A stretch of DNA of 64,000 nt from Sulfurospirillum cavolei (GTDB lineage Bacteria > Campylobacterota > Campylobacteria > Campylobacterales > Sulfurospirillaceae). The stretch spans positions 744,001-808,000 of the forward strand of contig NZ_AP014724.1 in NCBI RefSeq assembly GCF_001548055.1. Direction: 5' to 3'. The position numbers and the translations under genes are program-made. Each line of letters starts with the position of its first letter. Positions within the stretch are counted from its first letter, which is position 1. Of the stretch, positions 54,753 through 63,973 are shown one piece after another. The notes beneath the pieces are model-generated. The model was not told where the DNA came from. It did no database searches and saw nothing but the letters and a program-made list of their open reading frames with translations.

Positions 54753-55308
54753 AACGATCAAGGCCGTTGATGGCACGTTATTGCATTTGGAGTACCATCA
54801 AGCCCGCTTCGATCAAACGAGGCGAGCACTGTTTACATGTCAAGAGCCGATCGCGCTTTCACGAGCGATCATTCCGCCTTGCCGCGGCGTTTTTCGGGTG
54901 CGCGTCGAATACTGTGAAACGATTACGCACATCGACTACCGCGCGTACGAACCTACACCGATCCAGACGATCGCTTTGGTCGAAAGCCCGCTTGCGTACG
55001 ACTACAAATATTGCGATCGCGAAGCGTTGAATCTGCTGAAACGCGACGATACCGATGAGGTGTTGATCGTTCGTCACGGCGAATTAAAAGATACGACGAT
55101 TGCCAATATCGCTTTATGGATCGACGGCGAATGGAAAACGCCTTTGTGTCCGCTTTTAGAAGGAACGACACGGGCAAGATTGCTGGCACAAGGGAAGATT
55201 AAAGCCGAAAGTTTATCCGTAGGAGACATTCAAAAAGCCCGAAAATTTGCTATAATGAATGCTCTTAGAGGATTTGAAATTCTTGAAAACGTATGTGTGA
55301 AGGATTAA
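54751..55308 (+). CDS. pabC: 4-amino-4-deoxychorismate lyase (PabC) domain, probably expressed as PabBC by frameshift
   Basis: The class IV aminotransferase domain reads from [20 protein letters not shown], which begins at the pabB stop, in the +1 frame. It includes the conserved DEVLIVRHGELKDTTIANIA and PLLEGTTRARLL. There is no ATG, GTG or TTG in this frame between an upstream stop (54703) and TTG 54781; starting there would remove the first strand and no ribosome site precedes it. Hence fusion to PabB by a +1 shift, a real frameshift mutation, or a base error is likely. PabC releases p-aminobenzoate and pyruvate. Confidence 0.75.
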   Translation, partial: ETIKAVDGTLLHLEYHQARFDQTRRALFTCQEPIALSRAIIPPCRGVFRVRVEYCETITHIDYRAYEPTPIQTIALVESPLAYDYKYCDREALNLLKRDDTDEVLIVRHGELKDTTIANIALWIDGEWKTPLCPLLEGTTRARLLAQGKIKAESLSVGDIQKARKFAIMNALRGFEILENVCVKD

Positions 55309-55311
55309 GTA

Positions 55312-57033
55312 TTGAATTGGGATTTATCCGCTTTATACAAGCACGAATCTGACTTAGAAGCAGATTTGAACGAGGCACGAAATCGTGCGATCGGTTTTGA
55401 GAACGTCTGCAAAGGCAAGCTCAAAGAGCTGAGCGGTCACGAATTTTTAGAATCGATTCGTGAGTACGAGGCGATTAACGAGATTTTGGGTCGCATTATG
55501 ACGTATGCTTTTTTAAACTTTGCGACCGACAGCGACAAAGGCGGTTTTTTCGCCCGTTACCAGCAAGAACAAAGTCGTATCGGCGAGCATTTGCTTTTTT
55601 TCGAACTTGAATTTAACAAACTAACAAAAGCCAAACAAGAAGAACTCATCGCGCTAAGCCCGCATTACGCCTTTTATTTGGAATCGCTTATCGAAGAAAA
55701 ACCCTATCAGCTTTCTCAAAAAGAAGAGCGTATTTTATTGAAAAAAGAGATGACGTCCGCTTCGGCGTTTAGCCGTTTGTTCGATGAACACTTTAGCCGG
55801 TTGACGTTTACCTTTGAAGGTCAAAAGCTCTCCGAAGAAGAGATTCTCAGTAAGCTTCAAGACCCTTCCCGCGAGGTGCGTAAAAAAGCTGCCGACGTTT
55901 TTACGAAAGGCTTAAAACCCCATCAGCCGTTGTTAGCGTATATTTTTAACATGATCAAAACCGATTTGGCAAGCGAATGTGAACTTCGCGGTTATAAAAA
56001 TGCCGAACAACCACGCCATTTGGACAATAAAATCACGCAAAAAAGCGTTGATGCGCTCATCGCCGCCGCCGAAAACAGTTTCCACCTCGTGCATGAATAT
56101 TATGCGTTGAAAGCCAAGCTTTTGGGATTGGAAACGTTGTACGAGTACGATCGTTACGCACCTTTGGAAGAGAGCAAGGCGTGCTATGATTTTGAAAACT
56201 CGAAACAGATCGTCTTAGACGCGTTTGCCAAATTTAATCCCAAATTTTACGAGATCGCTTCAATGGCATTTACGCAAGGTTGGATCGACGTTTTCCCTCA
56301 AACGAAAAAACGCGGCGGCGCATTTTCGCATCCGGCGACGCCTAGCACGCATCCGTACGTGTTGCTCAACCACACCGATACGCGACGTGATCTGTTTACC
56401 TTGGCGCACGAGCTTGGGCATGCGATTCATCAGTATCTTTCTCGCGACGTCGGTTATTTAGGCAGCGATACGCCCTTAACGACCTCCGAAACCGCTTCGG
56501 TTTTTGCCGAAATGCTTGTTTTCGACGCCATTAAAGAGGGATTGAGCTTAGACGAAAAACGCTCTTTATATGCCAGTAAAATCGAAGATATTTTTTCAAC
56601 GCTTTACCGTCAGATTAACTTTACGACGTTTGAGCGCAAAGTGCATGCGCATGAAGGCGAATTGGATACGGCAACGTTCAATCGTTACTGGATGCAAGAG
56701 AGTCAAAAAATGTTCGGTTCGAGCATTACGCTGAGTTCCAACTATCATTTGTGGTGGAGTTATATTCCGCATTTTATTCATTCTCCGTTTTATTGCTACG
56801 CTTACAGTTACGGGCAATTGTTGGTACTTGCGTTGTTCGGTCTGTATAAAAAAAGCGATAAAGCGACGTTTGTCCAACACTATACGAGTTTTTTAAGTGC
56901 CGGAGGAAGTCAAAGTCCTAAGACGTTGATTCAAAAGTTCGGATTTGACATCGACGACGAGCGTTTTTGGCTTTTGGGTATCGGCGAAATCGAAAACTTA
57001 CTCCAAGAATTCAAAGGAATGTGCGATGCTTGA
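55312..57033 (+). CDS. pepF: Oligoendopeptidase F (M3 family)
   Basis: 573 residues from a TTG. The zinc motif HELGH sits near residue 366 (TLAHELGHAIHQ), with the downstream Glu in SETASVFAEMLVF. The PepF N-terminal segment WDLSALY is present. A cytoplasmic metallopeptidase that degrades oligopeptides. It overlaps the next gene by 8 bp. Confidence 0.94.
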   Translation: MNWDLSALYKHESDLEADLNEARNRAIGFENVCKGKLKELSGHEFLESIREYEAINEILGRIMTYAFLNFATDSDKGGFFARYQQEQSRIGEHLLFFELEFNKLTKAKQEELIALSPHYAFYLESLIEEKPYQLSQKEERILLKKEMTSASAFSRLFDEHFSRLTFTFEGQKLSEEEILSKLQDPSREVRKKAADVFTKGLKPHQPLLAYIFNMIKTDLASECELRGYKNAEQPRHLDNKITQKSVDALIAAAENSFHLVHEYYALKAKLLGLETLYEYDRYAPLEESKACYDFENSKQIVLDAFAKFNPKFYEIASMAFTQGWIDVFPQTKKRGGAFSHPATPSTHPYVLLNHTDTRRDLFTLAHELGHAIHQYLSRDVGYLGSDTPLTTSETASVFAEMLVFDAIKEGLSLDEKRSLYASKIEDIFSTLYRQINFTTFERKVHAHEGELDTATFNRYWMQESQKMFGSSITLSSNYHLWWSYIPHFIHSPFYCYAYSYGQLLVLALFGLYKKSDKATFVQHYTSFLSAGGSQSPKTLIQKFGFDIDDERFWLLGIGEIENLLQEFKGMCDA

Positions 57034-57481
57034 CGCTTTATTGGGGGACGAAGAGTTTTGTCAATTGATGAAGAAGCACGGTAAAGAGATGGTAGAGTTG
57101 CTTTTAAAGCGAGGCGTTCATTTTTCCGTTTTGACCAATATCGCCGATGTGACGTTTGAGCCGGAACTTCCGCCTGAAATTCGACAAAATTTTAAACCCA
57201 TTACGATGTTTTATTTGGCAGGTTATACGTTTGAAAGTACGCAGGTATATAACGGGACGATCAGTTTTGAAGCGGGATTCGGAAGCCATAATTTCGGCTC
57301 TTTGGTGACGTTCCCGTTGGAGTCGATTTTACAAATTATCGTCGAGGAAGTGCCTATTTTTATCAACCTCGGTACTGCTTCTAGCAAAAAAGCACCCAAA
57401 GAAGACAAATCAAACGGGCTTCAACGCTCCATGAGCGCGTTCCTCTCCAATCCCCACAATCAAAAATTGATTAAAAAATAA
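57026..57481 (+). CDS. Conserved hypothetical (Cj1100-like)
   Basis: 151 residues from the ATG at 57026 inside the pepF end. No signal peptide. It contains PELPPEIRQNFKPITMF, a mixed alpha/beta middle, and a hydrophobic ESILQIIVEEVPIFINLG. I do not recognise the family, but the position after pepF and before the helicase seems kept in Campylobacter. Confidence 0.65.
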   Translation: MLDALLGDEEFCQLMKKHGKEMVELLLKRGVHFSVLTNIADVTFEPELPPEIRQNFKPITMFYLAGYTFESTQVYNGTISFEAGFGSHNFGSLVTFPLESILQIIVEEVPIFINLGTASSKKAPKEDKSNGLQRSMSAFLSNPHNQKLIKK

Positions 57482-57497
57482 CGAAGGATCGAAGAAG

Positions 57498-57530
57498 GCG
57501 GGTTGTACGAAACAGCCCGCTTTGATTCTT
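57498..57530 (+). terminator. Terminator of the pepF operon
   Basis: A 9-bp stem GCGGGTTGT/ACAGCCCGC (one T-G pair) with loop ACGAA, followed by TTTGATTCTT, 16 bp after the stop. Confidence 0.75.
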
Positions 57531-57554
57531 ACATGTAAAGCTTACATGTAAGAA
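57526..57554. repeat. Inverted pair of TTACATGTAA words forming a 13-bp hairpin
   Basis: TTCTTACATGTAA and its exact complement TTACATGTAAGAA flank the 3-base loop AGC. It lies between two convergent genes, just after the pepF-operon terminator and 7 bp from the lysR-type stop, so it could serve as terminator for either side. Confidence 0.75.
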
Positions 57555-57561
57555 AAATCCA

Positions 57562-58467
57562 TTAGTTCTTGAGCTCTTGTTTGCTCATAATGTAATTAAT
57601 GACGTTATCGATCAAAGCATCGTGTTTGCGGTCTTTGATATGGCAAAGATAGAGCATTCGCGTGAGTTTAAGCCCTTTCATTTTCGTCGTAAACAGTAAG
57701 CCTTGCTCGACCTCTTCGCTGATAATATGTTTCGAGAGAATCGATACGGTCGGCTTTTCTTCGATGTTGGCTTTCATGAGCGTATTTTTGACGGCGGTCG
57801 AACTTGTGACGATACTTTTGACCTTAAAGCTTTTGCAATCGATGTCCATCTTCTCAAACGTTTCGTGAATAATTTTACGCGTGTTGGACTCCTCTTCGCG
57901 ACAAATCCAATTGTAGGAGAGTAAATCTTCTTTGCGAACGATTTTGGGAAGCGGGGAACGGCTGGTAATGACCAATTCGTCTTCAAGCCATTCGCGATAG
58001 ATAATCCCTTCTTGGAAGATCGGTGCTTCGATCAATGCCAAATCGATTTTTTTATCGAGCAGTTTTTCGGTAATACCCGCGGCGTCTTCAACTTTCAGCA
58101 TCACGTTGTTTTTAATCGCTTCTTGGATGTCGTTGAGAAAGTTGGGCAGGATATAATTTCCGATGACGGGAGAGGCTCCCAAGACAAAAATAACCTCTTT
58201 GTTGACGAGGCGTAACATCTCGCGTTCCGCCGCTAAAATCTGTTTTTCGAGTTTAACCGCGACCTTGAAAAGTTCTTCTCCTGCGGTCGTTAATTTAATG
58301 CCGTTTTTTTTACGATCGACGATTTGCAAGTCCAGATACTCTTCTAAAAGCTTAATTTGTTGCGTAACGGCGGGTTGACTGATGCCGAGTTTTTTAGAAG
58401 CTTTTGAAAAGCTTTTTTCGCGAACGACCGTCAAAAAGGTTTCTATTTTAGAGAAATCTTTTAACAT
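57562..58467 (-). CDS. LysR-family transcriptional regulator
   Basis: 301 residues from ATG 58467 (MLKDFSKIETF). Winged helix at 3-62 (FSKASKKLGISQPAVTQQIKLLE), linker helix, then a LysR substrate-binding domain (about 90-295) with VILGASPVIGNYILP-type start. Regulators with this layout in Campylobacterota include CysB- or selenium/sulfur-type controllers, but nothing fixes the ligand. It is divergent from the helicase gene. Confidence 0.88.
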   Translation of the reverse strand: MLKDFSKIETFLTVVREKSFSKASKKLGISQPAVTQQIKLLEEYLDLQIVDRKKNGIKLTTAGEELFKVAVKLEKQILAAEREMLRLVNKEVIFVLGASPVIGNYILPNFLNDIQEAIKNNVMLKVEDAAGITEKLLDKKIDLALIEAPIFQEGIIYREWLEDELVITSRSPLPKIVRKEDLLSYNWICREEESNTRKIIHETFEKMDIDCKSFKVKSIVTSSTAVKNTLMKANIEEKPTVSILSKHIISEEVEQGLLFTTKMKGLKLTRMLYLCHIKDRKHDALIDNVINYIMSKQELKN

Positions 58468-58597
58468 AAAAATCCTTGTATTTTCGTAGTGTATAACCGT
58501 GCTTCGTTTGAGCATTTTATTATAACCAAAAATAATAGTAAAAACAATGACGACCTGCTTTGCGCGCTCTTTAGAGGTTTGCTTAAACTTTTTTTGC

Positions 58598-58603
58598 TAT
58601 AAT
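58598..58603 (+). promoter_or_regulatory. -10 box for the helicase operon
   Basis: TATAAT in TTGCTATAATAAAAA, 23 bp before the start, in the divergent gap with the LysR gene. Confidence 0.55.
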
Positions 58604-58626
58604 AAAAATAAAAAGTAGACCGAACG

Positions 58627-60675
58627 ATGCAAGATGCAGCCACACTGAACGAATCGCAACAAAAAGCCGTTGAATGTATCGACGGTCCTATTTTGATTTT
58701 GGCGGGAGCCGGTAGCGGTAAAACGAAAACGATCACCGCTCGCTTGGCGTACCTTTTAGACCAAGGCATTCCTCCATCCAATACGTTGACCTTAACGTTT
58801 ACCAACAAAGCCGCAAGCGAAATGCGCGAACGTGCGATGGCGTTGTTGGGAGATCACCAGTCGTATCCTCCGTTATTGTGTACGTTTCACAAATTCGGGT
58901 TGCTTTTTTTGAAGTTTCACATCGAGAAAATCGGGCGAAAAAACAGCTTTGTCGTGATCGATACCGATGATAAAAAACGCATTTTAAAAGCACTTAATAC
59001 CTCGACGGAGTTACCGACCGGTATGATCTCAAGCGAAATTTCACGCTATAAAACTTCCTTGCTCGATCCGCAAACGGCATGGGAAAAAGCCGAACAAAAG
59101 CACTATCAAAGCATCGCGAAAATCTACGAACGTTACGAAACGTACCTACAAGAGAACAATCTAGTTGATTTTGACGATTTGCTGGTTTTACCCTATCTCA
59201 TTTTAGAAAAAGACGAAGCCTTGTGCGAAGAGATGAGCCGACGTTATCAGTACATCATGGTCGACGAATATCAAGACACGAACGAATTGCAGTACAAATT
59301 GCTTCGCAAACTCTGCCATACGCACAACAATCTTTGCGTCGTCGGCGACGACGATCAAAGTATTTACGGTTGGCGCGGTGCAAACATCAAAAATATTTTG
59401 GAATTTCACGAATCGTTTGAGGACGTGACGATTATTAAGCTTGAAAAAAATTACCGCTCAAGCGCTCAGATCCTTAAAGCCGCCAACGATTTGATCGATC
59501 ATAACCGTGGACGTATCGGAAAAGTTTTGGAGAGCACCAAAGGCGAGGGAAAAGAGATCGAAGTGATCGAATCGAGCGACGAGAATCAAGAAGCGTCCAC
59601 GATCGCCAAGCGCATTAAAAAACTGATCGAAAGCGGCGTCAATCCTAAAGACATTGCCGTTTTGTACCGCATTAACGCCTTAAGCCGTTCTTTGGAAGAG
59701 GGACTCAATAAAGCGCAAATTCCTTACAATATGGTCGGCGGCGTCAAATTTTACGAGCGTGCGGAAGTCAAAGACGTGATTAGCTATTTGCGTATGATCG
59801 CCAACCCGCATGACGATTTCTCTATCAAACGCATTATCAACCGCCCCAAACGCGGACTCGGAAAAGTGACGATGGAGCGTATTTTTAAAGCCGCATACGA
59901 TCAACGTTTATCGGTGTACGAATACATCGGGAAAAACGAAGAGATCATCGAAAAAGAAGCGACGAAAAAAGCGGCCGTCGCCCTCAAAGCGTTTGTGCAA
60001 AATATCGACCGTATGCGCGAGATTCAACAAAATTCTACCTACGACATGATCGATGCGATTGAAGAGGCGTTTGCGATCAAGTCCTATTACGACAACCAGC
60101 CCGATTCGGTGGAAAGGCTTTCCAACATCGACGAGTTTTACGGACTTTTCCGCGATTACGTTAAACAAAATCCGCAGATGAACGTGGACGATTTTCTCAA
60201 CGAACTTGCGCTTCAAAGCGACCAAGATCAAATCGACAGTGAAAATATTTCAATTATGAGCATTCATGCCAGCAAAGGATTGGAGTTTGAATACCTTTTC
60301 GTTATCGGATTGGAAGAGGGTTTTTTCCCGTTAATCGGAGACGGAAGTGATATCGAAGAAGAAAGACGCTTAGGCTACGTCGCGATTACGCGTGCGAAAA
60401 AAGAGTTGACGCTGAGTTATTCGAGTAGCCGTTTTTACAAAGGACGCCGTGCCGAACTCAGTAAAAGCCGTTTTCTCAAAGAGGCGGGCGTCTGTGAGGG
60501 AAGTTTGATTTTTGAAAAGACGACGTCGTTTAAAAAAGGCGATTTGGTCAAACATAAGATCTTCGGTATCGGTCGCGTGAGCGAAGTCAGTAAAGTCGGC
60601 AGAGAATTCAAGCTTCAAATTAATTTTAGCGGAACGAAACGCGATATTTTAGCGTCGTTCGTGGAAAAAATCTAA
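58627..60675 (+). CDS. UvrD/Rep/PcrA-type superfamily 1 DNA helicase
   Basis: 682 residues. Helicase motifs in order: LNESQQKAVE (Q motif), AGAGSGKTKT (I), TFTNKAASEMRER (Ia), VDEYQDTNELQ (II), GDDDQSIYGWRGA (III), YRSS (IV), SIHASKGLEFEYLF (V) and RLGYVAITRAKK (VI). It translocates 3' to 5' on single strands and acts in repair or replication restart. UvrD, Rep and PcrA cannot be separated by eye. The stop shares a base with the truB start. Confidence 0.93.
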   Translation: MQDAATLNESQQKAVECIDGPILILAGAGSGKTKTITARLAYLLDQGIPPSNTLTLTFTNKAASEMRERAMALLGDHQSYPPLLCTFHKFGLLFLKFHIEKIGRKNSFVVIDTDDKKRILKALNTSTELPTGMISSEISRYKTSLLDPQTAWEKAEQKHYQSIAKIYERYETYLQENNLVDFDDLLVLPYLILEKDEALCEEMSRRYQYIMVDEYQDTNELQYKLLRKLCHTHNNLCVVGDDDQSIYGWRGANIKNILEFHESFEDVTIIKLEKNYRSSAQILKAANDLIDHNRGRIGKVLESTKGEGKEIEVIESSDENQEASTIAKRIKKLIESGVNPKDIAVLYRINALSRSLEEGLNKAQIPYNMVGGVKFYERAEVKDVISYLRMIANPHDDFSIKRIINRPKRGLGKVTMERIFKAAYDQRLSVYEYIGKNEEIIEKEATKKAAVALKAFVQNIDRMREIQQNSTYDMIDAIEEAFAIKSYYDNQPDSVERLSNIDEFYGLFRDYVKQNPQMNVDDFLNELALQSDQDQIDSENISIMSIHASKGLEFEYLFVIGLEEGFFPLIGDGSDIEEERRLGYVAITRAKKELTLSYSSSRFYKGRRAELSKSRFLKEAGVCEGSLIFEKTTSFKKGDLVKHKIFGIGRVSEVSKVGREFKLQINFSGTKRDILASFVEKI

Positions 60676-61511
60676 TGTCAAATCGCCTTTTTGTCGCTTA
60701 CAAACCCGAAAATACGGTGTGCAACCATTTTTTAAGCCGTATTAAACGACGTTACGGCGTTAAGAAAGCGGGCTTTTCGGGAACGCTTGATCCGTTTGCC
60801 AAAGGCGTTTTGATCGTCGCTTTCGGAAGTTATACCAAGCTTTTTCGTTTTTTGAAAAAAGCTCCCAAGCGTTATCGCGCGACGCTTTGGATCGGCGCAC
60901 ATAGCCCGAGTTTGGACATCGAAAAGATCGATCGCGTCGAGCAGATGATGCCTTTTCATCCCGATTCGATCGCTATCGTTTTAAAGAGTATGATCGGGAA
61001 GATAACCTACGTACCGCCTAAATATTCGGCAAAGAAGATCGAAGGCGAACGCGCGTACGATTTGGCGCGTGCCGATAAAGCGTTTGAGCTCAAACAGATT
61101 ACCAGCGAAGTTTTTGACTGTACGTTGGTGCATTACGCGCATCCGTTTTTAACGTTTGATATCACGATCTCAGAGGGCGGTTACGTACGCAGTATCGGCG
61201 AAATGATCGCACGAAAATTGGGATTTGAGGGCGCGTTAAGTGCTTTGGAACGCTTGAGCGAAGGCGATTTTACGTACGAAAACGAACGCGCTTTAGCTCC
61301 TTTAGATTATCTGGATTTACCGAGAAATACGTATTGTGGTGATCCGAGCGATATTGCGTTGGGTCGAAAGCTTGATGTTACAAATTTCGAATGCCGTGAA
61401 GTGGGCGTCTATGCTCTCGTCATCGATGAGGTCTTAAGCATTGTGCAAATCAGCGCAAATGGAGTAGAATATCTTCTCAATTCACTATCGCTCAAAGGCG
61501 TTACATGTTAA
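60675..61511 (+). CDS. truB: tRNA pseudouridine-55 synthase TruB
   Basis: 278 residues. KPENTVCNHF at the start, GFSGTLDPFAKGVLIVA with the catalytic Asp, and YVPPKYSAKKIEGERAYDLAR are TruB marks. It makes pseudouridine 55 in the T loop of tRNAs. It overlaps csrA by 7 bp. Confidence 0.93.
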   Translation: MSNRLFVAYKPENTVCNHFLSRIKRRYGVKKAGFSGTLDPFAKGVLIVAFGSYTKLFRFLKKAPKRYRATLWIGAHSPSLDIEKIDRVEQMMPFHPDSIAIVLKSMIGKITYVPPKYSAKKIEGERAYDLARADKAFELKQITSEVFDCTLVHYAHPFLTFDITISEGGYVRSIGEMIARKLGFEGALSALERLSEGDFTYENERALAPLDYLDLPRNTYCGDPSDIALGRKLDVTNFECREVGVYALVIDEVLSIVQISANGVEYLLNSLSLKGVTC

Positions 61512-61732
61512 TACTTACACGAAAAACCGGCGAGGGCATCGTTTTAAACGACAACGTCACGATACGCGTCGTTGAAATTTCCAAAGGCGTCGTGAAACTC
61601 GGTTTCGATGCGCCCAAAGAGACGTTGATTTTGCGTGAAGAGTTAGCGCGCGCCATCAAGCAAAGCAACATTGAAGCCAGTCGACATGTCGAAACGGAAC
61701 TGCTTTTAAGTCTCAGCCAAAAGCTCAAATAA
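61505..61732 (+). CDS. csrA: Carbon storage regulator CsrA
   Basis: 75 residues: MLILTRKTGEGIVLNDNVTI is the CsrA N-terminus. It is a dimeric RNA-binding repressor that blocks ribosome sites carrying GGA; in Campylobacter it controls flagellin mRNA and is antagonised by FliW. The start codon lies within an ACATGT word at 61503. It overlaps truB before it and ispE after it. Confidence 0.96.
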   Translation: MLILTRKTGEGIVLNDNVTIRVVEISKGVVKLGFDAPKETLILREELARAIKQSNIEASRHVETELLLSLSQKLK

Positions 61733-62505
61733 TGCACTATTTTGCTCACGCTAAAGTCAATATTTTTCTGAAAATCGTCGGTACGCGCGGAAACTATCAC
61801 GAACTTTATTCCCGATTTATGCGCGTTCGCGATCTGTACGACACGCTTTCTTTCGTCCCGAAACAAACGACGCAAGCGTTTGAATTGGTCGGTGATTTTA
61901 ATTGTGCGCTCGAACACAATACGCTTTACAAAATCTATCGCGTTTTGCAAGAGCAGGGATTTTCCAAAGAGATCGAGCGCGTGATGCAAACGTACGCCTT
62001 ACATGTCAAGAAACAAATTCCAACAGGAGCGGGTCTTGGCGGCGGAAGCAGCGACGCGGCAACCTTTTTACGGATGCTAAACGACAGGGCAGGGCTTTTC
62101 TTATCGAACGAAGAGATGATGCGTATCGGCTCGAGCGTGGGAGCCGACGTCGCTTTTTTCGCCTCTGGCTATGAAAGTGCCAACGTCAGTGGCATCGGCG
62201 AAACTGTCTCATTATACGAAGAAGAGGCGTTGGAGCTTGAGGTTTTCACGCCCGATCTCGCATGCGACACCGCACGCGTCTATACGACTTTTCGGGAGTT
62301 TTTTTTAGCGTCGATCGCACCGCAAGACGCTTTGCCTATGCTTTCGTGCAAAAGCGCGGAGCTTTTAGCGTCGTATGAACCTCAAAGGCTCAACGACTTG
62401 TACGCCGCGTGTTTAAAAGCCTACCCTGAGCTTCCGACGATGGCAAACGAAGGATGGTTTTTTAGCGGTAGCGGCAGCAGTTTTTTTCGAATCAAAGCAC
62501 ACTAG
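61732..62505 (+). CDS. ispE: 4-diphosphocytidyl-2-C-methyl-D-erythritol kinase
   Basis: 257 residues. GHMP kinase motifs: AHAKVNIFLKIVGTRGNYHE near the start and the glycine loop PTGAGLGGGSSDAATFL. It phosphorylates CDP-ME in the MEP isoprenoid pathway. The start shares a base with the csrA stop. Confidence 0.94.
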   Translation: MHYFAHAKVNIFLKIVGTRGNYHELYSRFMRVRDLYDTLSFVPKQTTQAFELVGDFNCALEHNTLYKIYRVLQEQGFSKEIERVMQTYALHVKKQIPTGAGLGGGSSDAATFLRMLNDRAGLFLSNEEMMRIGSSVGADVAFFASGYESANVSGIGETVSLYEEEALELEVFTPDLACDTARVYTTFREFFLASIAPQDALPMLSCKSAELLASYEPQRLNDLYAACLKAYPELPTMANEGWFFSGSGSSFFRIKAH

Positions 62506-62518
62506 AAGAGGTTTTTAA

Positions 62519-62983
62519 ATGGGTGAACCCGTTGCACGCAATAAAAAAGCGTATCACGATTATGAAATTTTAGAAAAATTAGAAGCGGGAATCGTCTTGC
62601 AAGGCAGCGAAGTAAAAGCCATTCGCCAAGGCAAGATCAATCTGAAAGATTCGTTTGTTCGATTGATTAAGGGCGAGGCGTTTTTGCTCAATGCCCATAT
62701 TTCGCATTTAAGTACCGCCAATCCGCATTTTACGCCGAACGAACGAAGCGATCGCAAATTATTGCTTCATCTCAAAGAACTTCGAAAGTGGGATGCTAAA
62801 GTCGCAAAAGAGGGGCTGACGATCGTTCCTTTGTCGGTTTACTTTAACGTCAAAAATATCGTTAAAGTCGAAATTGCATTGGTACGCGGTAAAAACTTGC
62901 ACGACAAGCGCGAGGATTTGAAGCGTAAAGATGCGGAACGAGAGGCTAAAACGGCTATCAAAAATCATCTTTATAAAGAGTAA
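62519..62983 (+). CDS. smpB: SsrA-binding protein SmpB
   Basis: 154 residues: [39 protein letters not shown] and a basic C-terminal tail. It carries tmRNA to stalled ribosomes for trans-translation. The tmRNA gene (ssrA) is not in this window. Confidence 0.96.
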   Translation: MGEPVARNKKAYHDYEILEKLEAGIVLQGSEVKAIRQGKINLKDSFVRLIKGEAFLLNAHISHLSTANPHFTPNERSDRKLLLHLKELRKWDAKVAKEGLTIVPLSVYFNVKNIVKVEIALVRGKNLHDKREDLKRKDAEREAKTAIKNHLYKE

Positions 62984-63038
62984 TTTACATATTATTTATA
63001 TAAAGCATGTAGAATTTTGAAAAAATGAGGATGATCTT

Positions 63039-63644
63039 ATGAAACATTTCTTACGACTTTTTTTGACAATAATGTCACTCACGTTTTTTGTCGGTTGCGA
63101 TTCTTCGACTCCCAAAGCGTCGCCTAGCGTCGTCGAACCGTTTAAAAACGGCGATAAAGTCGAGCTCAAAAGCGTTTCGGGCGCGAAAATAACGCTTTTG
63201 CGCCAAAACGGCGGATTTGTGATTGAAGACGATGAAGAGAAGATTCTTATGTTTGATATCTTCGGTACGTTTTGTGCACCTTGCCAAGAAGAAGCTCCTT
63301 CCTTGATGGACTTTCAGTTGCAAAACAGCGACAACGTGATGTTAATAGGTCTCAACTTCTTTGAAGAGGTGAGCGACGAGTACGTGGTCGAAAATTTCGC
63401 CGCGAAATACAACGCCTATTATTTTATCAGCAACGCCGCTGCCAATAAGCGTTTGGTCGAGACGATTTTGCGTGATATTCAGTATAAAGCGACGTTGCAA
63501 GTCCCTTTTAAAGTCGTTCTGAAAAAAGGCGTTTATCAAAACGTTCGGGATATTTACACGAATCTTCCCGACACTAAATTTTACATCGGTAAAGTCGGTT
63601 TGGACGTGATTCAACGCGACATCGACCGTATCGTGGAAAAGTAG
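63039..63644 (+). CDS. TlpA-like thioredoxin-fold lipoprotein
   Basis: 201 residues. A signal peptide ends in a lipobox FFVGC with the lipidated Cys at position 20. The thioredoxin fold shows FGTFCAPCQEEAP with the redox pair near Cys79 and Cys82. It probably faces the periplasm from a membrane anchor and reduces or isomerises disulfides, as in cytochrome c maturation. It precedes clpS as in C. jejuni (Cj1106, from memory). Confidence 0.82.
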   Translation: MKHFLRLFLTIMSLTFFVGCDSSTPKASPSVVEPFKNGDKVELKSVSGAKITLLRQNGGFVIEDDEEKILMFDIFGTFCAPCQEEAPSLMDFQLQNSDNVMLIGLNFFEEVSDEYVVENFAAKYNAYYFISNAAANKRLVETILRDIQYKATLQVPFKVVLKKGVYQNVRDIYTNLPDTKFYIGKVGLDVIQRDIDRIVEK

Positions 63645-63650
63645 GAAAAT

Positions 63651-63962
63651 ATGCATTCAAAGGCGCAAGGGGAAGTTCAAAACGACACTGCCGAGGCGAT
63701 CAGGGTTCAAGAGCCTAAACTCTATAAAGTTTTGCTTTTAAACGACGATTACAGCAGTATGGATTTTGTGATTAAAGTCTTGATGCAAGTCTTTCATCAT
63801 CGTTTTGAAAAAGCTGCCGAAATTATGTTAAACGTGCACGAACAAGGCAAAGGCTTATGCGGCGTTTACGTTTACGAAATCGCCGAAACCAAAGTGGCAC
63901 GCGTGCGCAAAATGGCGAAAGAGGAAAAATTTCCTCTTCGCGCCGTCATGGAAGAAGATTGA
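63651..63962 (+). CDS. clpS: ATP-dependent Clp protease adaptor ClpS
   Basis: 103 residues: YKVLLLNDDYSSMDFVIKVL and HEQGKGLCGVYVYEIAETKV are the ClpS core that holds N-end-rule residues and delivers them to ClpA. The clpA start follows after 11 bp. Confidence 0.95.
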   Translation: MHSKAQGEVQNDTAEAIRVQEPKLYKVLLLNDDYSSMDFVIKVLMQVFHHRFEKAAEIMLNVHEQGKGLCGVYVYEIAETKVARVRKMAKEEKFPLRAVMEED

Positions 63963-63973
63963 AAGGATGAAAA

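Noticed and set aside
54749-55030. A 93-codon frame starting with TTG right at the pabB stop
   Set aside because: It is a different frame from the PabC domain, rich in Arg and Ser, and looks like a shadow of the real PabC coding frame.
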